NCBI GenBank assembly: GCA_021613335.1
Contig: JAJTWR010000305.1
Location: forward strand, 615,001-679,000
Direction: 5' to 3'
Length of the DNA: 64,000 nucleotides
DNA from: Whitmania pigra
Taxonomy: Eukaryota > Annelida > Clitellata > Hirudinida > Haemopidae
In this document: in pieces, positions 25,261 through 48,513 of the stretch
Position numbering within the stretch: position 1 is the first letter of the stretch
Layout: each line of letters starts with the position of its first letter
Program-made: the position numbers and the translations under genes
The notes under the pieces: generated by a model
The model's database searches: none
The model's input: only the letters and a program-made list of their open reading frames with translations
What the model was told of the DNA's origin: nothing

Positions 25261-26283
25261 AAAGATTGATCAGTTAGATAAATAAATAAATAATTAAACA
25301 AATAAACAAATAACCATGCAAGCCACATGCAGGCGCACTACCGAGCATACATGCACCGATGCATGGAATAGGCGGAGATGAATCCATGCAGGGTTATAAG
25401 ACCTCATCCAGCTGCATCTCCATCGGAGTTTCAAGTGCTTTTCTTTTTCTTTCCGAGTAGCTCGGCTGCTCACGCTGATGATTCATTCCCGGGAAAACAA
25501 TAACAATAATTGATAATTATAATAATAGAAAATATTATCCTTATTCGTAATTATGCGGAGTAATTTCGAGAAATTATAACTAGGGTGTCCAGGTATGTAG
25601 GACTGTTGTGGAAGTCAAATGTGATCTTTTTGAGCAAGTGAGAATCAGTTTTTTGAGGGTCTCTGAAATATTTTATTTTTATAAAATTTAAATCTTTAAT
25701 CAAATTATCTCGACTTTAATTAATATTTTAGCAATACTCATTTTAAATAACAAATACATGTTTGTGAATAAAAATTAGTTATTTTTGATAAATTGATAAA
25801 TTATTTATAGGCTCCATTTAAGCTAATTGATTAACAACTGATAATTTTATGAAGATGCACAATAATTTTAATAGAAGTAATTAAGTAATTGTAATAAATT
25901 GCAAAAAAGTAATTGTAATAAATAAGATTTTTTATATATTCAAAGATATTGACAACAATAACGATGAATAATATTTCATTTATCACCACCTATAGCCTAA
26001 CGTAATTAAATTAAATTAATTATTATTCATATAAACAAATAAATATTGCGAAAATATTGTCTAAAACATTGATTGTTTTAAAAATAAAAATGATTCTTTT
26101 TTAAAAACTTCTCAGATAAAAAACTGCAACTGAGAAATATTTTGAGAAACATGAACTCCAGAGAAGGATAACAGATGCCGCACTACACAGGTTCACGGAG
26201 GAGTTATGCTGTTGTTCATGTTGTTCATGTTATTACTGTTAATGTTGTCAGTGTTTTAAAATTGCGTCGTAACAATGGGACTG

Positions 26284-26314
26284 TAATAATAATATAATAA
26301 TAATAATAATAATA

Positions 26315-26349
<35 letters not shown>

Positions 26350-26428
26350 TAATGATGATAATGATAATAACAATAATGATAATAATAATAATGATGATAA
26401 TAATAATAATAATAATAAAAAATAAATA
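26284..26428. repeat. TAA/TGA microsatellite
   Basis: Imperfect (TAA)n with ATGATG interruptions. The open frames read across it (poly-Ile, poly-Leu, poly-Tyr) are artefacts. Confidence 0.9.
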
Positions 26429-27312
26429 ACTATAATATCTGATGCTGCAGATAAACACAAAAACTAAAAAAAAAATTTTGAAATTATCAATAATAGCATT
26501 AAATAAATAAATAAAGAGACATATAAATAAAAAATAAGTGATAATATAACTTCAACAAACATTCACAGATGTATATCTCACGGCATGTTATGATTTAATT
26601 AAGTTTTCAAAATTTACTTCGATGACAATACAATAATTATCTGCACAAGATATTTCTCTCGAAGATGCTATGCAAATGCAGCAATGAACTCATGCAATGC
26701 ATCCATGCACTGCATTCGTAATTAATGCACGGAGATTTTCAAGATGAGATCTTAAAATTCTTTGAATTCTCTGCTTTCATCCACCGATAACCGAGTTGTT
26801 GTTCTGAGCTGTTATGAAATTCTTCTGTCATGTGATAGCAACATTAATATTAATATTATTATTATTATAATTGAGGCCATAGATAAAAATATAAATAATT
26901 AATGATACAATTTCTCATACCTTACCTTACCAAGGTAATTATCAATCAATTGGTCACCTGAAATGAAAGTCACTTGTCAATTAAACATAATTAATGAATT
27001 CCTAATATTTATTATTTCTATTAATTAATTTTAGTCACAATCTCAATGAATTAGAAAATCCATAATTAACAAACATGTGAATGTTGATGCCGAAAAATAA
27101 TTGTGTAATAATAATAATGGTGATGACAATAATTTCACATTAATTATTCATTTATTGATATCATGGTGATTAGAAATTTACTTTAACTGATGAAAAATTT
27201 TGAAAAATAAAAGAAAGATTCTACTTAAATAATGCTCATCCACTGATTCAGCCATTTACTAATTCATACATCTACCTGTTCATCCACCTATAAGCAAACC
27301 ATATCATTCCAG

Positions 27313-30300
27313 CACCAAACATCGAGGAACGACTGAACGTATTCGAAGAAGCTAGCTTGGGAGGCATTGCCACCTTCCGCTGTGGTTTCCAAGCCCATCC
27401 GAAGCCCTCGGTCTGCTGGTTCAAGGATGACCTGCCCATAGGTGATGACGACAGGGTGTCAATACGTGAAGAGGTTACCAATGGAAACGGAACAACGCTT
27501 AGGTAAAAAATAAATTTAGGTAAATGATAAGGTGGCTTGTATGTGGATGATGATGATGATGATGATTATGATGAATTATTATTATGTTAATAAATTACTA
27601 TTACTGCCGACTTGCAATGGTACAATGATCTTCTCTTTTCACTGAATCTTTTGAATCATAATAAAAGTACAATTAATGAAATAAAAACATAAGACTCGTT
27701 AAACTATCAAATAAAAATAGAATTTAATGAAAATAACTGTGTTATTATAGTCATTAAATAATCATTTACCTTATAATTAACGTGACCCATAAATTTGTAT
27801 GAAATTAATTAAGGTGACCACAGGTATAATTAATTAAAAGGTGACAGGTGTCTGTCGATGCAATCAATCAACATTTAAAACTCCATATTGATAATAAACT
27901 CCCTTAATCATGGAGACGACAACGGTGACGATGATGGTGACGATGATGATGATGTTGATTACCGATGATGGTGACGATGATGATGGAACCAATAGATATG
28001 CATACAATTGTTCGAGATTAGCTGATAATTAACCGTCACATTCAATTCCCTAAATGATTATTTACAATTCATGACCACAATTCATTCAGTTCATAATGCA
28101 CTCCATCATTTCAGCCTCACTATCAGAGGAGTGACAAAGAATGATGAGGGAGCCTACAGGTGCTCCGTTGAAAATTCAGAAGGTGTTGCCTCCACAACCG
28201 GATACCTCTCTGTTTCAGACATGTGTAGGTTGATTCAACCTGAAAATCAATCAACCAATCATTTAATCAAAGCGGAATATATTAATTTTAAATATTTAAT
28301 TAATTTAGTTATAATAATTGCAAATAATTAATTCATAACTTAAACAAATTTCTAAATGGTCATCAAGTCTATGCTAACCAGCATCTGAAATCTAAAAATA
28401 CCAATGACATTCAATACGATTCGATTGATTCTCAAGGATAAAGTTAAATATAATGTAAAACGACATGGAAATATAAACACCAGAAAGCAGAATGAATCTG
28501 AAACTAAAACCTCATCAATCAATCAATCAATCAAATGGACTCAATCAACTAAAATGAAGAACATCACTCCAAACAATGTGGAGGTTTTTTCACTTTGACG
28601 TGATTTAGAAGCAAGAAAAAGTTAGAAAAATAGGTTCTTTATTCAAGGTGAAAACATGTTATGAGGAACTGGAAAAAAAGAGATGCAGTTAGAGAGAGAG
28701 AGTGGGAGAAAGAGAGAGAATCGTTGAAAGGAGGAAGTGTATTGACCTCGTTCACTCAGTTGATGAGTAATTTAAACGTGGAGTACAGCAACTGTTTCGA
28801 GGAGGGTCATTTGCAGAAATTATGATGGAAAAGCACTTCCACCATCTTTTTACTTATTATTCTTGGTAATTGCATTTTGACCTTACAGCAATTATCATGA
28901 AATTGCATATTATTATAAAATAGTCTTTTCAGTTTCTGATATGCAAATTTATAAAAATGTCATTCACGTCAACAATTAACCACAAAACTAGCCATCATAA
29001 CAATAATTTATAAACAATTTCCAACACATTAATCGTGACTCTTGACATCATCGCCATCACCAATCTGTTATTAACAAATTACCAGCCGATCAATTCATTC
29101 CAAACACTTTCCTTTACAACTCACATTCCAATAACTGGGTGATTTCAATACAGCCAGCAGCATAAGCGATCCAGATCCAGTTGACCAATCCTTGATTGAT
29201 TCCTTGCTTCTCCGCGTCTCCTCCTCGCAACAACAACCGACATCAACCGCACCGAACAATGAAGCAGACGCCTTTGTAATTCCGCCAGAAGCTTCCAGGG
29301 ATGTGCCGTTGGATAATTATTTAGACCTGCCTGAAATTGAATTCATCTCGTTAAGCTCGGCAGGTGAGGAGTATTTAAAAGTCATAGATTAAATATAAAT
29401 TTAAATCTTACTACGAATCGCCTTATCAAAATAAATCTGGAATAATTTAAGTGTTAGATAATTAAAATTCTAAACAATTCAAGCTTTAAATATTAAGTTA
29501 TTCGCAATATCGTAAAAATAAAACCAATTAAAAATAAAATGATCGCCAACACAGACGACTCCGAAAAAGCAAACAAATCTCGCGACCTCGGCTCAAGGAC
29601 GAAAGGCAAAGAATCAGAAGCAAAAGATTCGACCGCTGACAGGATAATCGTCAACGTGTACACGATTTTAAATTCCGAAACCAGTTTCCACGACAGTTTC
29701 AAACCGATCGAGATTTCAAAAGTCGAAATGGGTTTCAACTCGAACCAGCTCATCTCCGCAGACGTCAGCGTAAACAAGTTACGAACAACAACGGACGGAG
29801 AGTCGGCCAAGATTCGAAACGGCAACATCTCAGGAGCTGGATCTGCGGCCATGAACTTGAGAGATATTCATTACTCAAGACCAACGACACAAAAGTTTGA
29901 AACAAAACAGGAAACGGCGAGGAAAACTTACGACTACGATTTTAAAAACGGGTATCGATACGATTTGTAGAAGGAGAATGTCTCCATTTTGTTATTTTGC
30001 GTTTCTCGTCTGTCGGTGTATTTTGTTTTTGGATTTTTAAAATATGTTTTCGTGTGTTTTGACTATCGTTTTGTGTCTCGGTGTTCTATGTTTTTAGATT
30101 CTTTTTCTGTTTTACTAAAACTACGTTTCAATTGAATTTCAAAGGAAGAACTTTCTTGAAGATCAAGACGATGAGTACGAAACGCAATCTCAATTTTCGA
30201 GCACGGCGGGAGATTTCTTCAAACTCCAGTATAAAACATCGACCCAGGGCAATTACTCGGTCAAGTCGAATGAGGAGGAGAAAATACCTCGCTACACCAA

Positions 30301-30925
30301 GATGACGAACTGGGAAACAATAGCCAAGGATCACGGATATCGGAACAGATCCGGAGAGGCACCGGAATTAAAATCTACAAAGGCGACGAAATGGCTGAAG
30401 GCGAAATCAGGACTAACGTCGTTGAATGATGATTACGAGAGGAACAACTCCGACGAGAAGACAGAAACAAGTTCCATTATAGCGCGCAGGAAAACTTCAA
30501 AACCCGGTAGAAAAGTCTGCTACAATGACGACGAGCCACATCGGAACGATACCGGCATTCCGACGTCCGCCATCACCTCCTCTTCGCCCATTCCCGACCA
30601 ACACCCACTCCAGTCATCAGAGGGTCTACGTCACCCCAAGCCTACTGCTTCCGCCAGTCGGCTGTCGGGCACCTTGAAGATCATCGTTAATGAGGCAACA
30701 ATCACTTGGAACGAGGCCTTCACGAATCTTTTCAAGTTTCCCAAAGTTCTCGGGGTTTTCTTCGTCCTAGTGGCCACGATGGTCTTCCTCTACTTCCAGT
30801 TTAATCCCGTCCTGGTCACTGCCATGGTCAGCATCCTCTGGATAGTGGTCATCCATCTCTACCCCATACTCAACGAGTACTTCGGGGCCGAGAATAGAAC
30901 CCTCGAAGTTGTAGGTTACGATTGA
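27313..30925 (+). CDS. Ig-domain protein with C-terminal membrane hairpin (3' part)
   Basis: Exons 27313-27502, 28115-28224, 29154-29363, 29555-29951 and 30145-30925, with frame kept across all joins and stop at 30925. The first two encode one I-set Ig domain: cysteine in ATFRCGF, tryptophan in SVCWFKDD, then LTIRGVTKNDEGAYRCSVEN, the titin/muscle type. About 400 polar, disordered residues follow (DQSLIDSLLLRVSSSQQQ, DYERNNSDEKTETSSIIARR). The end has two hydrophobic segments, FPKVLGVFFVLVATMVFLYF and VLVTAMVSILWIVVIHLYPI, separated by a few residues, and a short tail. The donor at 29952 is a moderate match; without it the protein would stop at 29970 and the hairpin exon would be unexplained. 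The 5' end is not identified. No named orthologue recognised. Confidence 0.6.
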
Positions 30926-31009
30926 AAGAAGCATTTCATGGACGTTCGTTTGAAGTTTGGCGCCATTTCAGTACATTTCATTAAATCGGTTTCAAAGTCA
31001 TTTCAAATA

Positions 31010-31020
31010 AATAAAGCTAT
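31010..31020 (+). terminator. Polyadenylation signal of the Ig-hairpin gene
   Basis: AATAAATAAA lies about 80 bases after the stop at 30925, the expected place for a cleavage signal. Confidence 0.5.
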
Positions 31021-31255
31021 AAAGATGGTTTGAGCATGTTCGTCATTGTTATTGATTATTATTCATGGTTATTAAAGTTGTGAATAATTATTAGTAAAAA
31101 GTCGTGAGTCATTCAAGTTAGTGTGTGTTCAGTTTAATCAACGTGACGTGAGTGATAATACAATACGAGGTGCACATTAATGATGTCGATGCGTGAGGTC
31201 TCTAAATATATCCTCAGATTCATTCAGGCAGACGAAAAGTACGCTTGAGTTTTAA

Positions 31256-31256
31256 C

Positions 31257-31331
<75 letters not shown>
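31256..31331. repeat. ATT microsatellite
   Basis: About 24 perfect ATT/TTA units. Confidence 0.95.
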
Positions 31332-31333
<2 letters not shown>

Positions 31334-31711
31334 TAACACCTAAATGACAAGATATTCAATTTTAAGATTTGCTAATCCGGTTTGGTTGAAAGCAAGTGAT
31401 TGACTCAATTCAGTTGAAAACCTCGAATGGTACGACGTAGTTCACCATTAATTCATCTGTTATTAATAGAAGAATTAAATATTTTAATGTTATTCTCAGA
31501 TGACTATTGAATAACTGGACGCAAGTAACATTAATTAACATGAACAATAACATTAACATTAATTAACATAAACATGAACTTATACATTAAAATTAATTGA
31601 CGTAAACATTGGAGCAAAATAAAAAAAAAACAGACATAATAAATTCATAGCGCCGGATGTCAGGCATTGTCAGTATGCGTCAATGGGCAATTAATAAATA
31701 AGCAGGAGCTT

Positions 31712-31942
31712 TCAATAGCCAAAGAAAAAATGTTCTTGCTTGTGGTGGGGTGATGGAGGATGGGGGGCTAGCTCATGGGGCTTCAGGGCCTCCACCTGGG
31801 TGAATCCGACTCTGGTATCGCATGGTAGAACCGAGGAATCGATTTTGTCGTGAGCTTGAAAATCCAACTTTGTGTTTCGGCAGAAGAACGACTTGTTCAA
31901 ACTGCTGCTGTTGTTCTCAGTGTTGAGTGGGTGAAGCGACAT
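31712..31942 (-). CDS. Candidate 76-residue protein
   Basis: Single ORF from an ATG at 31942 to TGA at 31712. GC content is clearly above the AT-rich flanks, and the codons do not look like a repeat. The product is soluble and polar (MSLHPLNTENNSSSLNKSFF), with a His/Pro-rich segment (PHPPSPHHK) and the end EHFFFGY. No signal peptide or membrane segment. It may be an intronless small gene or one exon of a larger minus-strand gene. I do not recognise it. Confidence 0.45.
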   Translation of the reverse strand: MSLHPLNTENNSSSLNKSFFCRNTKLDFQAHDKIDSSVLPCDTRVGFTQVEALKPHELAPHPPSPHHKQEHFFFGY

Positions 31943-32523
31943 AATTACATAATGGTATTATGAGGGTGTTATTATTATTAATATTATTATTAAAATTATT
32001 GGATTATTATATTAATTATCATTAATTACCCCTCGTTCTTAACCTCAAATAATGTGGCTTTCAAGCAATGTAGTTAAATAGGGACAGTGAAAATGTAAAT
32101 ATCAAATTACACTTGACAATATTAAAATGCATAATAATAATAATAATAGTTGTAATAACATTCCAATAATAAAAACGGTAATAGTAACATTAAAAATTAT
32201 AATAATAATAATAATAAGCGATAATAAAAGAATTACAAAATAATAACAATAATAATATTAGTAAATTTTACTAACATTCACAATTTGCATCATTAATCTT
32301 AAAAGCAGATTCATCACTGGTGCTTCAGAGCCATTGTGAAGCTTTTTCGAACCCAAATCATTGTCAGAGAGGCTCCTCCCCTTTTTTTTATTCGACAGGC
32401 TCACTTGAATCCCGCGTTTATATTGAGCAAGTTGATTTTATTTCCTAGAAAACATTCCTTGTTTGTCAAGTTTAATAATTAATTTTTTGTTAGCAACAAT
32501 AAATAGAATTTTTAATCACAGTT

Positions 32524-43094
<10,571 letters not shown>

Positions 43095-43901
43095 CCTCCG
43101 ACTTGATCACTATTGGTCCTCTGTCATTTCAGAGGGAGGAGTTGAAATGAATAAATGATGTGATTTGTTTTTATTTTATAAAATAAAATATTTTCAATTG
43201 ATCCTGGTCTGAGATTTTTTTTAAATTTTTTTTAGATAAGTGTAATAATTCAAAAATTAAATGATTTTGTTTCGCTATCAATTTTAAAAACAGTTAGTAC
43301 TGTACCAAGGAAGTATTATCTACAATACTGCAACACTTCGTTGCATGAGTTGTCACCTAAAAACTGTTGTTGTTTGTGGTCCATTTCGTTAATATTCATG
43401 CTCAGTTATTATGATTCAAAATCGATATATACAAGTGATTCAATATCTGAAATAATATTTATAATGCGCCAGATGTAAAGCAGATATGCAGTAGATGTAG
43501 TAGTAGGAGATGCCTTATCATTTATGCTGCGCTAATTTCCATATTTTTCCGTTTCAAGAATATCTTAAATATCCAAAAAACTATATCACATCATTTATTG
43601 TTGACATTCGATTTTTGTTACTAGGTCGATCACTAAATATTTACAACATTATAAATAAATAAAACAATAGCATCAGTATTTAAATCAGTAATAAAAATTA
43701 AAAACAATAACAACAATAATAATGCTAATAATATTATATTAGACATCGTCGTCATCATCAACATCAACACCAACCGTCCACCCCTGAATGTCTGTAACAA
43801 ATGTCGTGCTACAGCCTTTTTCAGTTGAACTGATCAAAAGAAATAATCAAACAGCCTACATTCAAGTTACTTCCTTCCTGCCTTGTTAAAGAATGCACGA
43901 A
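43095..43901. other. Intergenic, no gene seen
   Basis: About 0.8 kb between the LDLRa gene and the first Ig gene. A polyadenylation-type AATAAAATA lies near 43183. Nothing else is supportable. Confidence 0.6.
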
Positions 43902-45416
43902 ATGGCAATCGCGATAGGTAGTTTCAATATTCAATATTTTTTTAGCAACTTATGTAGTTTATTACGGATTTCAATAGTATATTTTTAATTTGGAATATCT
44001 TTAGCGGTTAGTTATTCAATGTCAATATTTATAATTATTCAATTAACTCAGAGTATTGTCATAATTTTCAGCTTTGGCAATTGCCCTTCTTCAATCAGTT
44101 GTTCATGGGCAAACGATGGTGACAGTTAAGATGGGAGATACTGCCAATTTCACATTGAATTCGCCAAATAACTTGGTTTGCACGAGGAATAGACAATTCA
44201 TAAACTTCAGCGGGCGATACGGATTGGTTAACAACAACGATGGCACTGCAAACATGACACTTTCACAAGTAACAAAGGATGACTATGTACACTTGCATGT
44301 GAAACAGCGACCCGAACACGATGCTACTATTCATTTTGGTGGTCGTTGGTAAGATAGAACGATTAATGAATTTGTTAGAACAATTAAAATATGGTCACCT
44401 CAAATGATTAACATAACAGAACCAATATACATGGATGTGAATCAAGTGGTGTACAATCTCAACGACAATGTGACAGTAACATGCAGAGTCACTTTCTACA
44501 TGACATCAAATTTGATGCTAAATCCGGACCAGGATCTTACACTTTCTATGATTCTCAATGGTAGAGAATTGGCAAGAGATAACCGCACCTATTCGGTGGT
44601 GACAGACATCAGGAAAAGAAACTTGGTAATAATTGAAAAAATTAATTTTTAAAAGTAATTGATGTACAACGTTTTGAATGATGGTTATGAATAAGAAATA
44701 CATAAGTTTACGTTTTAATTACATAACGAATATTAAACTCTATTCCAGAATTAATTTGCATTTTTCAAACGAATTTATTTTATTTATTTACGACATTATA
44801 ATTACAATTCTGAAATTTTATGCAAGATTTGCCTTTATCATTTTTTTAAAAATTCCATCGACATTTATTTTCATCAAATCACTCAGACTTATTCAGGAGG
44901 TGCTATTGAAGATATGAGAAATAACAATGTCACATGCCTGCTCAAATCCATGTATTTTTCAGAGAGCGCGTCCCAAAGAGTCTACATAACGAGTATTGCG
45001 ATTTCATTCATTTTGTCCCACGATAATTATTACCTATGTAATAGTAGATTTATAAGTAATAATACAATAAATGATTATTTTATTTATTACTTTAATATAT
45101 ACTGCATTTAAATAAAATATATCTGCATTTAATTATCCAGCTCCTCCGAAAGAAGCCAAGATTGCAAACAAATCCATAACTACCTTTTACCCAGGACAGA
45201 CCTTGGTTTGTACCGTGGACAGTTACCCCTACTTGACTGTCAACTGGAATAAACTCAATGTTCCTTGCCAAAGTCCTCCAACACCTTGGTCACCAAATGC
45301 AGGGGGCATGGCCACCCTTACCTTAACACAAAACTGCCTTGGGCAACAAACTTGGAGTTGCACAGCTACCTGGACGGATATGGTAACAGTTGTGAATGAT
45401 ACCATCACCTTTACAG
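43902..45416 (+). pseudogene. Ig-superfamily copy A1, frameshifted in the first Ig exon
   Basis: Exons 43902-43917 (MAIAI), 44072-44348, 44420-44625, 44887-44992 and 45141-45416. It is a near-identical copy of the first part of gene B. Exon 2 completes the signal peptide (ALAIALLQSVVHG) and begins Ig domain a. Relative to gene B it lacks five bases (GATTG, after DDY at 44287), which destroys the D-x-G-x-Y-x-C motif and shifts the frame into a stop. The later exons stay intact: Ig b, split over two exons (NDNVTVTCRVTFYMTSN; NNNVTCLLKSMYF), and Ig c (PGQTLVCTVDSYPYLTVNW). It may be a recent pseudogene, the dead 5' half of a longer gene with A2, or an assembly error. No membrane exon follows before A2. 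Confidence 0.65.
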
Positions 45417-45426
45417 GTAAAATATG
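44064..45426 (+). repeat. Recent 1.36-kb duplication, copy 1
   Basis: Nearly identical to 48702-50066, introns included (for example the intron text after AACTTGGTAATAATTG, and the exon/intron run up to CCTTTACAGGTAAAATAT). The flanks differ, including the first exons, so the homology has sharp ends. Confidence 0.85.
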
Positions 45427-45998
45427 TTATATAAACGGTTTAAATCGATAAATAAATCAATAAATTAATTGTCAAATAAAATCCCATTTCAAACAAAATC
45501 GTTGTAGAAAAATTATATTTTACAAATGAAAATTGTATGGTAATGTTTCGATGCCATTAAATAATTATTCCAAGTGAAATCAGAGATAAGTAAAATTATT
45601 AGCTGATTTATAGATGAATGAATAAACGATGTATGAATGGAAATTTACAAACGTCAGAACAGGAGGTTTCTTCAAAAGAAATTGTTAGTAGTTCAGTATT
45701 GTGAGTGGTATCATCATAATCGTCTGCTTGCAATACGATAATTGTCTGCTTACATTACGTAAAAGCTAGGATGAATAATACCAGGAAATTGCTGCTTATT
45801 GATTGCTCGATATAAAAATTCCTTTTTCTCGTCACAACTTCATTTGGGTTGTACCAATTCAGCACTTTCGAGTATGGTTTTAGAGATTTCAAGCTTTTTC
45901 TATCATCAAATTTCTTGTAAGATGATTGGTTTAGGTAATTAAATTGCATTGTTAACTAATTACCTTTTAGAAATAATTATTTCAATCACTATTCTCAG

Positions 45999-47749
45999 TC
46001 CTAGCAATAGTACTTATTCAGCCAACGACACCAAAGCCTGTGAATGTTAAAACGCTGACAGCCAAGTTGGGCAGCACTGTCAACCTTACCTTGGACGGTC
46101 CAGCCCTCGGGGTTGCATGCACACAGAACAACATATCATTAGTATTTGACGACAGGGTCCAGCTCATCGACCTGCACAATGGAACTGCTAGCATTTTAAT
46201 TTCAAGTATTAGGGGGTTAGATTATGGGTCTTACTTTTGCATGTGGAATAACAACGCAAGCTTGATACAAAGATTCGAATTGTATGTTGTTGGTGAGTTT
46301 CATTCTTGACTGTTATTATTTAAAGGTGCTATTTAAACTTAGGGTGTTAATTTAATTTAATTTGATTCTATTTTATTACTATTTGTTCTTGTTCTGCTTG
46401 ATAACCAAATTTTAATAGATATATTGTTGTTTTTAACAGTCTGTTGCTTTTTTTACCCCTCGGCAAAATAATATATCAGTAGTTTGTTTAATAAATTGTT
46501 TGAAATTATAATTAAAATATAGTTTTAATTATTAATTGAGATATTAATTAAAATGTAACTATTGTCTAAAGTTAATAACTAATATTAATGAGTATTAAAT
46601 TAATAATTAAGTCATTTAAGATTAATATCTCATCCACTTGCAATTTAATCAACTACTCAACAGGTCCAATTTCCATGAAGGTGGAGCAAGATGGAAGGCA
46701 GCTCGGTGACAATGTGACAATATCATGCGAAGTCACTTACTACTGGATTCCCAATTACACATTAATACCTGATTATGTATTTTCCATGACACTAGGACCA
46801 CTTCTACTGGGCTTAGATGACACCAGTTATTGGACCACTCCCCATAGAAAAAGAACATTAGTCAGAATGAGTTAACTTGTTTAAGAATATATATAAATAT
46901 ATATTATATTAATATTAATGTTAAATAGTTAAGAATATTGACATTTGCTCTAACTATGTTACATAGAAATGTGATTTAAAAATTCGTCGCCGATTTATTT
47001 TTTCCTTTATGCATGCAGATGTATTCAGGTAAAATTATTGAAGAAATGATAAGAACTAATGTCGTCTGCTTACTTAAAAGACACTCTATGTTTTCAATGA
47101 TGAAGTACAATCGAATCTCTGTCTTTGGTAAGCACTAAAATTAAATTTCTATCAATTGCAATTCAAATTACATAATTAAATATCTAATTTAACAATAGGA
47201 TTACTTACATACTAACTAATTTTGATTAGCGCCTTCCCGCAAAGCCAACATTGCCAACAAAGCCATAACTCCAGCTAAAATCTACAGTCCAGGCCAGACT
47301 CTCACATGCTCTGCGGACAGAGATTCCCTCCTGGCAATCGGTTGGGAAGCACAAAACCTTATAAATCCTGATTGTCCAGTTAGTCCATCAACCTCAGCAG
47401 ACTTAAATGCTGGCATTGCCACACTGACCACAACACACTACTGTCTCGGAACGCAAACCTGGCGTTGTTTTGCCATATGGGCGGATTTGACATCGGAGGA
47501 AGATGTCACTATCACCGGTCTGCTTACTGATGTTGCCATTAGTGATTTTAACAAAACCTATTATGCAACTATTGTAATTTTTGTAATTTATTATGATAAA
47601 TTATTATTACTAGTCTCTCTTGTATCAAATATTGTTTAATAAATAATAAATTTTATATTGCTACAACAGTTTCCAACGGCAGCATTAAAAGAGGTTCCCA
47701 ACTCCTCGTGCTCTTTGGCATATTCAGGGTCATGACCTTTAGCCTTTAG
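45999..47749 (+). CDS. Ig-superfamily unit A2 with hydrophobic C-terminal tail
   Basis: Exons 45999-46292, 46664-46860, 47019-47127, 47230-47517 and 47670-47749 (TAG), with frame kept. They mirror the A1/B order: Ig a (LDYGSYFCMWNNN), Ig b in two exons (GDNVTISCEVTYYW; VVCLLKRHSMF) and Ig c (SPGQTLTCSADRDSLLAIGW, then GTQTWRCFAIW). The last exon ends NGSIKRGSQLLVLFGIF plus a few residues, a possible GPI-anchor signal. Exon 45999 starts with hydrophobic VLAIVLIQP, which matches the second half of the B signal peptide, so A2 once began a gene. I find no matching ATG exon between 45417 and 45998, so it may now be read as the 3' half of A1. Two donors are weak (GTCAGA, GTCTGC). Confidence 0.6.
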
Positions 47750-48513
47750 TATTATTATTATTGCTTTGTTGGGAAAGTAGACCTTCAATTTTAACATGTT
47801 TTTCTAATATTCTACTGAATATTTTAATATTCTAACATGCTAATACAAAATGACATAATTTTATATTCAAATAAATTTATTTTATTCTCTTGTTTAAACT
47901 TGGGAGGAAGACCGAGACTTTTTGTTAAAATGACAAAACATTTTTTAAACACAAATAATACCTTGGAATTAGCAAGATTCAACTTGAATGAATCAATCAT
48001 CAACTTCGTCTTGCTACGCACACTTAAACGCGCCTAAACGTTTATGTAGCGCCGATTTTTAATGGTGCTGGAGGTAATGATCCCAATAAGACAATCAGCA
48101 ACTTGAAATCCAGGTAGTCTATGGAAACAATTATAGCACTGTGATGTCGAAACATATCAATTAATGTAAATAGTAATATGATATTTATGGAAATAATTTT
48201 GAAACTCTGTTATTTAGCTCCTAGAAACGATTAACAGTGGAAATTATTTTCGCGACCCATTAGTTTTTTTTTTAATTTATAAATCTTAAAATAAAAAAAA
48301 ATGAAATTATTTATTATTAATGTTAAAAATGACTTCCAATGATTAAACAATTAATAGTTGGCAATTAATCCCACGCCAAGCGCTTGAGAAACCGCAGCCC
48401 ACCTGAATTCTCACCTGTATTATTGCTCCTACACCATTCACCTGAACGAATTCAAAACAATCATTCGAAAGTTTGACAAAATATAGCTTTCGCTAGGAAC
48501 ATCATTGCGAAAG
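47750..48513. other. Intergenic, no gene seen
   Basis: AT-rich gap between unit A2 and gene B. I see no exon. Confidence 0.6.

Larger units (their letters stand above)
21868..27312. other. Long non-coding stretch, possibly 5' introns of the Ig gene
   Basis: About 5.4 kb without a convincing exon. It contains short repeats: a TCAT/CATT-type tract at 22310-22450, AATG repeats at 25159-25260, and TAA/TGA repeats at 26284-26428. B-box-like tRNA relics lie near 21940 (GGGTTCGAGTCC) and at 24237-24283. The upstream exons of the Ig gene beginning at 27313 may lie here, but I could not identify them. Confidence 0.5.
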
